From Planctomycetales bacterium (GTDB lineage Bacteria; Planctomycetota; Planctomycetia; Pirellulales; Lacipirellulaceae): a stretch of DNA of 53,597 nucleotides. Below are positions 46,156-53,597 of this stretch, in pieces. The DNA is taken from positions 1 through 53,597 of the forward strand of contig JAGQOW010000017.1 of NCBI GenBank assembly GCA_020427155.1. The letters run 5' to 3'. The notes under the pieces are model-generated. The model did no database searches. It was not told the DNA's origin and saw only the letters and a list, made by a program, of their open reading frames with translations. The position numbers were made by a program, and so were the translations under genes. Within the stretch, counting starts at the first letter, position 1. The number at the start of each line of letters is the position of its first letter.

Positions 46156-46940
46156 TTTGATCTCCCCACTTCCAGGCCAGAGGACTTGTATTGCATTTGC
46201 AGGGGTACTAACTCAATTTTGCTGCCGCACGATTGACCCGGCATTGGAAACGATCGCAGCGGATCGTCCATACCAGGCGGTCGCGGGCCGTTTTGCCCCG
46301 GATATTCTTTGGCGCAGCTAAGCAGCTTCTCATCGTTCTCACCCCAGGGTTCGCTCTCGCCAAAGTGAGATTCGAGAACCTGAACGAGGCATCGAATCAG
46401 ATGCCGATAAGGCGACTCACATTTGTCCAACGCCACCTGCATCTTGTGTAGCGCCGGGAAGACGCAGGCATGCGAAAACTGCTGTGCTTCTTCCTCTGGC
46501 ATCGAGGCAATTACCGGTAGCACGTGGGTCAAATGGTCTGGCAACTCGCCCGACTCGGCGATGTCATACTTTGCAAGCTCCTCTCGCATCCGTACCAGAA
46601 ACTGGCCTCGCATGTAATCTTCGCCGAATAGATGCCAACCGATTTCCAGGGCGCAGGCTGGGTTCACATCGAAGGTGCGTGTGTAGGCTTCTTCGAGATC
46701 AAACTCGTTGCATTGCTCAACAAAGCACCCAAACTCGGAAATTCTTTTTGCTGCCTCAGGCAGTGGCGATTGCACAATGAGATAGAGCAACTCCACAAGC
46801 TGCAGATAGTGGTTGTCAGGATAGCTCAGTAGTCGGCTCAGTGTTCCCAAGCTGCGCTCGATTTCCGAGAGGGGCGCCTCATGCGATCCTCGCCCGGCTT
46901 CCGCCTCCACGATCCGTAATTCGAAGTCCAAGCTCCCCAT
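46152..46940 (-). CDS. narJ: Nitrate reductase assembly chaperone NarJ
   Basis: A cytoplasmic maturation factor for molybdenum cofactor insertion into NarG. At 262 residues it is somewhat longer than E. coli NarJ. The TorD/DmsD-type helical core has LGTLSRLLSYPDNHYLQL, EEAYTRTFDVNPACALEIGW and GEDYMRGQFL. It lies between narH and narI and overlaps narI by four bases. The last 40 residues are rich in Gly, Pro and Lys and probably flexible. Confidence 0.9.
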   Translation of the reverse strand: MGSLDFELRIVEAEAGRGSHEAPLSEIERSLGTLSRLLSYPDNHYLQLVELLYLIVQSPLPEAAKRISEFGCFVEQCNEFDLEEAYTRTFDVNPACALEIGWHLFGEDYMRGQFLVRMREELAKYDIAESGELPDHLTHVLPVIASMPEEEAQQFSHACVFPALHKMQVALDKCESPYRHLIRCLVQVLESHFGESEPWGENDEKLLSCAKEYPGQNGPRPPGMDDPLRSFPMPGQSCGSKIELVPLQMQYKSSGLEVGRSK

Positions 46941-46942
46941 TT

Positions 46943-48436
46943 CTACAGTCCCCTCCGTGGTCCGCCCACGAAACCAAAGCCCGCCTCAGCCCGTTGTTCG
47001 TGAGGCTCTCTGATCATCTCAATCGCTTCTTCACGATACATGGGCGGAATCACAAAGCGTTCTTCGAATGTGCAAAGCGAAGTGAGCTTGTAGATCGCTT
47101 CCGCCTCTTCGATTGTGCAGTCAGCTTCTCGCAAAAACTTGTCGGCCGTGGCCCGGTCGACATCGCCGACGGTCTCTGCACGGCGGTGCCAGCGGACGGC
47201 CAGTTGCTTGCCCATGGCATAGCGGACCACGCCTTCATGTCCGCCCCCGAACAGATTGGCAAAGTACTTCATTGGCACCCGCGACTGGTCGATGCCGTGA
47301 AACAGTCCTTCCATTTGGTGACTGGCAAGCCCTTGCTCGAAATCGGCCATAACAGGCGACATTGGAGGTACATAAAAGAGCATCGGTAACGTTCGGTACT
47401 CAATATGCGGGGGCAGGGCGATCTTCCAATCCATGACGAACTTGTAGACGGGCGATTGCTGAGCTGACTCGATGACTCCGTCGGGAATGCCCGCCGACTG
47501 TGCTTTGCGAACGATCTCGGGATCGTGCGGATTGAGAATCAACGAACGATGGCCCTCAACTAATTCTTCATCAGGCAGGTTGGCAACTTCTTCCAATCGA
47601 TCGGCATCGTAAAGCAATACTCCCAGGTAGCGAATTCTTCCCACGCATGAATGAAAACAAGCCGGCGCTTGCCCCGTCTCGAGTCGCGGGAAGCAAAGAA
47701 TGCACTTCTCGCTTTTGCCTGTAAACCAATTGAAGTACGTCTTTTTGTAAGGGCAGGCAGCGACGCAACTGCGCCACGCACGGCACTTCTTCTGGTCGAT
47801 TAAGACGATACCGTCTTCGCCCCGCTTGTAGAGCGCACCCGAGGGACACGAAGCAACACAGCAAGGGTTAAGGCAGTGGTTGCATATTCGTGGCAGGTAG
47901 AAGAAGACAAGCCGCTCTACCGAACTAAGTTGCAAACGTTGCTGCTCGGAGAGTCCGTCGAGATTGGGATCATTGGCAGCATAGATCTCAGAGCCGCCCA
48001 GGTCGTCGTCCCAGTTGGGACCTGCTTCGACTGCGATATCTTCGCCGGTGATCATCGAGATCGGTTTGGCGACGGGCTGGTCGGAGCCTTCTTTCGCATT
48101 GAACAGGTTCTGGTAATCATAGGTCCAAGGTTCGTAGTAATCGTCCATGCTAGGCATGTACGGATTGTGAAAAATGTTGGGCACTACGCGCGCCTTACCG
48201 GTCGACTTGATGTTAATCGGCTGATCACCGTTCTTTTCCCAACCGCCGTGGTATTGTTCCTGGTCTTCCCATTTCGTGGGATAACCGGTCCCGGGCTTAG
48301 TCTCGACATTATTCCACCACATGTATTCCGCACCCTTGCGGTCGGTCCATATGTTCTTGCAAGCAATGCTGCAGGTATGGCAGCCAATGCACTTGTCAAG
48401 GTGAAACACCATGGAGACTTGGGAGCGAATATTCAT
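46943..48436 (-). CDS. narH: Respiratory nitrate reductase subunit beta (NarH)
   Basis: The iron-sulfur electron-relay subunit. The 497 residues include four cysteine clusters: CIGCHTCSIAC at 16-26, CNHCLNPCCVASC, CRAWRSCVAAC and CILCFPRLE with a final CFHSC. In the third group Trp replaces a Cys (CRAW), as in E. coli NarH, giving one [3Fe-4S] and three [4Fe-4S] clusters. The N-terminus reads RSQVSMVFHLDKC. It follows narG by 22 bases. Confidence 0.97.
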   Translation of the reverse strand: MNIRSQVSMVFHLDKCIGCHTCSIACKNIWTDRKGAEYMWWNNVETKPGTGYPTKWEDQEQYHGGWEKNGDQPINIKSTGKARVVPNIFHNPYMPSMDDYYEPWTYDYQNLFNAKEGSDQPVAKPISMITGEDIAVEAGPNWDDDLGGSEIYAANDPNLDGLSEQQRLQLSSVERLVFFYLPRICNHCLNPCCVASCPSGALYKRGEDGIVLIDQKKCRAWRSCVAACPYKKTYFNWFTGKSEKCILCFPRLETGQAPACFHSCVGRIRYLGVLLYDADRLEEVANLPDEELVEGHRSLILNPHDPEIVRKAQSAGIPDGVIESAQQSPVYKFVMDWKIALPPHIEYRTLPMLFYVPPMSPVMADFEQGLASHQMEGLFHGIDQSRVPMKYFANLFGGGHEGVVRYAMGKQLAVRWHRRAETVGDVDRATADKFLREADCTIEEAEAIYKLTSLCTFEERFVIPPMYREEAIEMIREPHEQRAEAGFGFVGGPRRGL

Positions 48437-48458
48437 GATGTAGTTTGCCTTGTTCTTT

Positions 48459-52114
<3,656 letters not shown>

Positions 52115-52118
<4 letters not shown>

Positions 52119-52999
52119 GATTCACCTCGAGACGTATTTGCTTCGACCAACGACCTGCGCACCGAGTGGAATCGCCGGTTCCAGATGGCATCAAGAAAGA
52201 ACACTCCTAAGACGGCTCCGGCTAATCCTGACAACAAGAAGGCCACCCTTCCTGTCGAAGAGTTAGCAGGCCGCTCGGCCGTGGTCGATTCAAAGTAAGC
52301 AGCCAATGAATTGATCTCTTCAGACGATAACGGATGGTTTCTAAAAATAGGCTGCATCGTCGCGGTGCCCGGAGCCACCAACCAGGCGCTCAAGGCTGCG
52401 CGCCCTTTGAGACGCTCGTAAACATTCGTCAGATCGGGACCCAATTGACCTCCGCCTAAGGCGGGCGCGTCGTGCATGCTGTGACAAGAAATACAAGCGG
52501 TACCTCCCGCCTGCAGTCGCTGCACTCCCAGGAAAATGTTTCGTCCACTCAATCGATCGGCATCGGTAAAGGGCGCTGTCGAGATCTGCATGCCTCTGAA
52601 TTGCGACTCCTCAAGCAGCGACTCGGCCTCGATCAAATCAAGCAACTTCTCTGCCCGATCTTTTGTAATTCCAGGCGGAGTGGGCATTGGGACGTTACGC
52701 GATTCCTCGAAGATCTTTCTTGCGTAATCATCGCCGCTGTCGATCACAGCCCGAGGATTCATCATGAAGTCGACAAGCCACTCACGGCTTTGCCGCTTGG
52801 ATACGTCTTTCAAGTCGGGGCCCGTAAGACGACCGCCGCCGATGGTATGACAACTGATGCAGTTTTGGCGGAAGTAGTCGGGAGTGTCCTGCCCGAGAAC
52901 CGGAATCTGGGAAACAGTTGCGGCCCCCAAACAGATCGCTAGCAGACCAGGCTGAAGAATCTCAAGGAATCGAAAGGCACGCGAGAGGCCCTTCGTCAT
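52115..52999 (-). CDS. narC: Membrane-anchored diheme cytochrome c (NarC-like)
   Basis: The first gene of the nar run. With the start at 52999 the protein has 294 residues: a signal peptide (about 1-37, ending IPVLGQ), two CxxCH heme sites ([11 protein letters not shown] near 49 and [11 protein letters not shown] near 170), and a C-terminal membrane helix (about 253-270, [18 protein letters not shown]) followed by a basic tail. This architecture and its place directly before narG match NarC of the Thermus narCGHJIK operon. In-frame starts at 53089 and 53257 lie upstream; 53257 falls 5' of the predicted promoter and would overlap the rrf2 gene, so it is unlikely. It may relay electrons between quinol-oxidising complexes and nitrate reductase or an oxidase. 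Confidence 0.8.
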
Positions 53000-53171
53000 T
53001 GGGGCGGGCAGAAAAAGTCGAATGCGTTTGCTTTGGGGGCTAGCAGGCGAGAAAACCGAAAGTTTCCGGCCTCTTTCAGGGGTATCCATAGTTCCAGGCC
53101 GCGGTAAGAACAACGAGCAGAAAAAGCAGTCTGCAGCTAAATTTCGGATAAAACGATCCTGAACTCTTGTG

Positions 53172-53200
53172 TTGCCATGTAGATTATGAAGCGATATAAA
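53172..53200 (+). promoter_or_regulatory. Promoter of the Rrf2-family gene
   Basis: TTGCCA (53172-53177) and TATAAA (53195-53200) are 17 bases apart, a good sigma-70-type match. Transcription would start near 53207, leaving a leader of about 49 bases. It interleaves with the opposing nar promoter. Confidence 0.55.
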
Positions 53201-53209
53201 AGATGTCAA
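53181..53209 (-). promoter_or_regulatory. Promoter of the nar-act operon
   Basis: On the - strand a perfect -35 TTGACA (53204-53209) is followed by TAATCT (53181-53186) at a 17-base spacing. CATAAT (53183-53188) is a better -10 but at 15 bases. Either would start transcription near 53173, upstream of the 53089 and 52999 start codons. No FNR box (TTGAT-N4-ATCAA) was seen. Confidence 0.55.
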
Positions 53210-53225
53210 GGTCCATTTGTCTTTT
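53198..53225. promoter_or_regulatory. Candidate Rrf2 operator (AAAAGA/TCTTTT inverted repeat)
   Basis: AAAAGA (53198-53203) and TCTTTT (53220-53225) are separated by 16 bases. The repeat overlaps the -35 of the nar promoter and the start region of the rrf2 promoter. A bound dimer could repress both. It is AT-rich, as known Rrf2 sites are, but does not match the NsrR or IscR consensus closely. Confidence 0.4.
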
Positions 53226-53255
53226 TTGTTCCGAAATCCTTTTGAGCTGCTAGCC

Positions 53256-53597
53256 ATGATTTCTCAGACCGTCGAATACGCGCTGCGAGCCATCGTTACC
53301 ATTGCTCAACATGAAGGTCGGCCATGTACTGCCCGCCAGATTTCGGAGATTACTCAGGTGCCGGCTCCCTACCTTTCGAAGCTGATGCAGGGACTGGTTC
53401 GCTCGAGCATTGTCCGTTCGCAGCGAGGCCTACACGGCGGATTTGTATTAGCCCAGGAGCCGGGGACGCTGACGATTTGGAACGTTGTCGATGCCGTTGA
53501 GCCATTTCGAAGAATCCACACTTGTCCCCTGGGCATCGATTCCCACGGTGCGAAACTTTGCTCACTTCATCGACGTCTCGATGAAGCGATGGCGTTG
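53256..53597 (+). CDS. Rrf2-family transcriptional regulator (partial, runs off the window)
   Basis: The ATG at 53256 opens a frame of 114 codons to the window edge with no stop. The N-terminus MISQTVEYALRAIVTIAQ is typical of Rrf2 proteins. A winged helix-turn-helix follows (TARQISEITQVPAPYLSKLM), then the wing RSQRGLHGGFVLA. Cysteines at TCPLG (about 94) and LCSLH (about 107) fit the iron-sulfur ligand region of NsrR/RsrR/IscR-type sensors; a further Cys is at residue 23. The gene is divergent from the nar-act run. It may sense nitric oxide, oxygen or iron-sulfur status and control that run. The C-terminus is missing. Confidence 0.85.
   Translation, partial: MISQTVEYALRAIVTIAQHEGRPCTARQISEITQVPAPYLSKLMQGLVRSSIVRSQRGLHGGFVLAQEPGTLTIWNVVDAVEPFRRIHTCPLGIDSHGAKLCSLHRRLDEAMAL

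Noticed and set aside
53060..53090. TACCCCT-like NarL heptamer near the NarC-like gene
   Set aside because: It is a single heptamer downstream of the predicted promoter, in a possible coding stretch, without a partner repeat.

Overview
The window reads as chromosomal DNA of a planctomycete, most likely of the Pirellulales group. The indicators are a DUF1559 pseudopilin with an N-terminal methylation motif and an LDGHVD tail, a BBP7-type outer-membrane protein, a TIGR02603-like heme-binding domain, paired exo-sialidases, a FG-GAP/TPR protein pair, and alternative complex III in place of a bc1 complex. No rRNA, tRNA, CRISPR array, insertion sequence or phage gene was recognised.

Layout. 1-2.6 kb: an ammonium transporter and a PII protein on +, preceded by a near-perfect sigma-54 promoter; the PII protein lacks the Tyr51 uridylylation residue. 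2.6-10.7 kb: a complete F1Fo-ATP synthase operon on -, transcribed atpZ-atpI-like-atpB-E-F-H-A-G-D-C. 10.7-26.4 kb: a mixed housekeeping and accessory stretch with DUF4912, LarE, a pseudopilin, a sodium/solute symporter, an HExxH protein, a glutaredoxin, a DUF2064 transferase, ThiO, a translationally coupled FG-GAP/TPR pair, a CuA plus cytochrome c lipoprotein, and a 2-hydroxyacid dehydrogenase. 26.5-32.7 kb: two tandem sialidases, a GntR-type regulator with a LacI-like sensor domain, and a BBP7 porin, all on -. 33.4-34.2 kb: a small 57-residue ORF and a DUF4405 membrane protein on +.

34.2-53.0 kb is the most striking part: thirteen - strand genes in one tightly packed run. A membrane-anchored diheme cytochrome c (NarC-like) is followed by narG, narH, narJ, narI, a NarK transporter fused to a DoxX-like membrane domain, a second NarK, and the six genes of alternative complex III (actA-actF). 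Most junctions in the nar and act parts overlap by 1-8 bases. The order cytochrome c-G-H-J-I-K-K resembles the Thermus nar operon. At the right edge a divergent Rrf2-family regulator starts and runs off the window. Interleaved promoter-like elements and an AAAAGA/TCTTTT inverted repeat lie between it and the nar run, so it is the likely regulator. The inferred function is nitrate uptake, quinol-dependent nitrate reduction, nitrite export and quinol:cytochrome c oxidation as one co-regulated respiratory module, with proton re-entry through the ATP synthase encoded elsewhere in the window.
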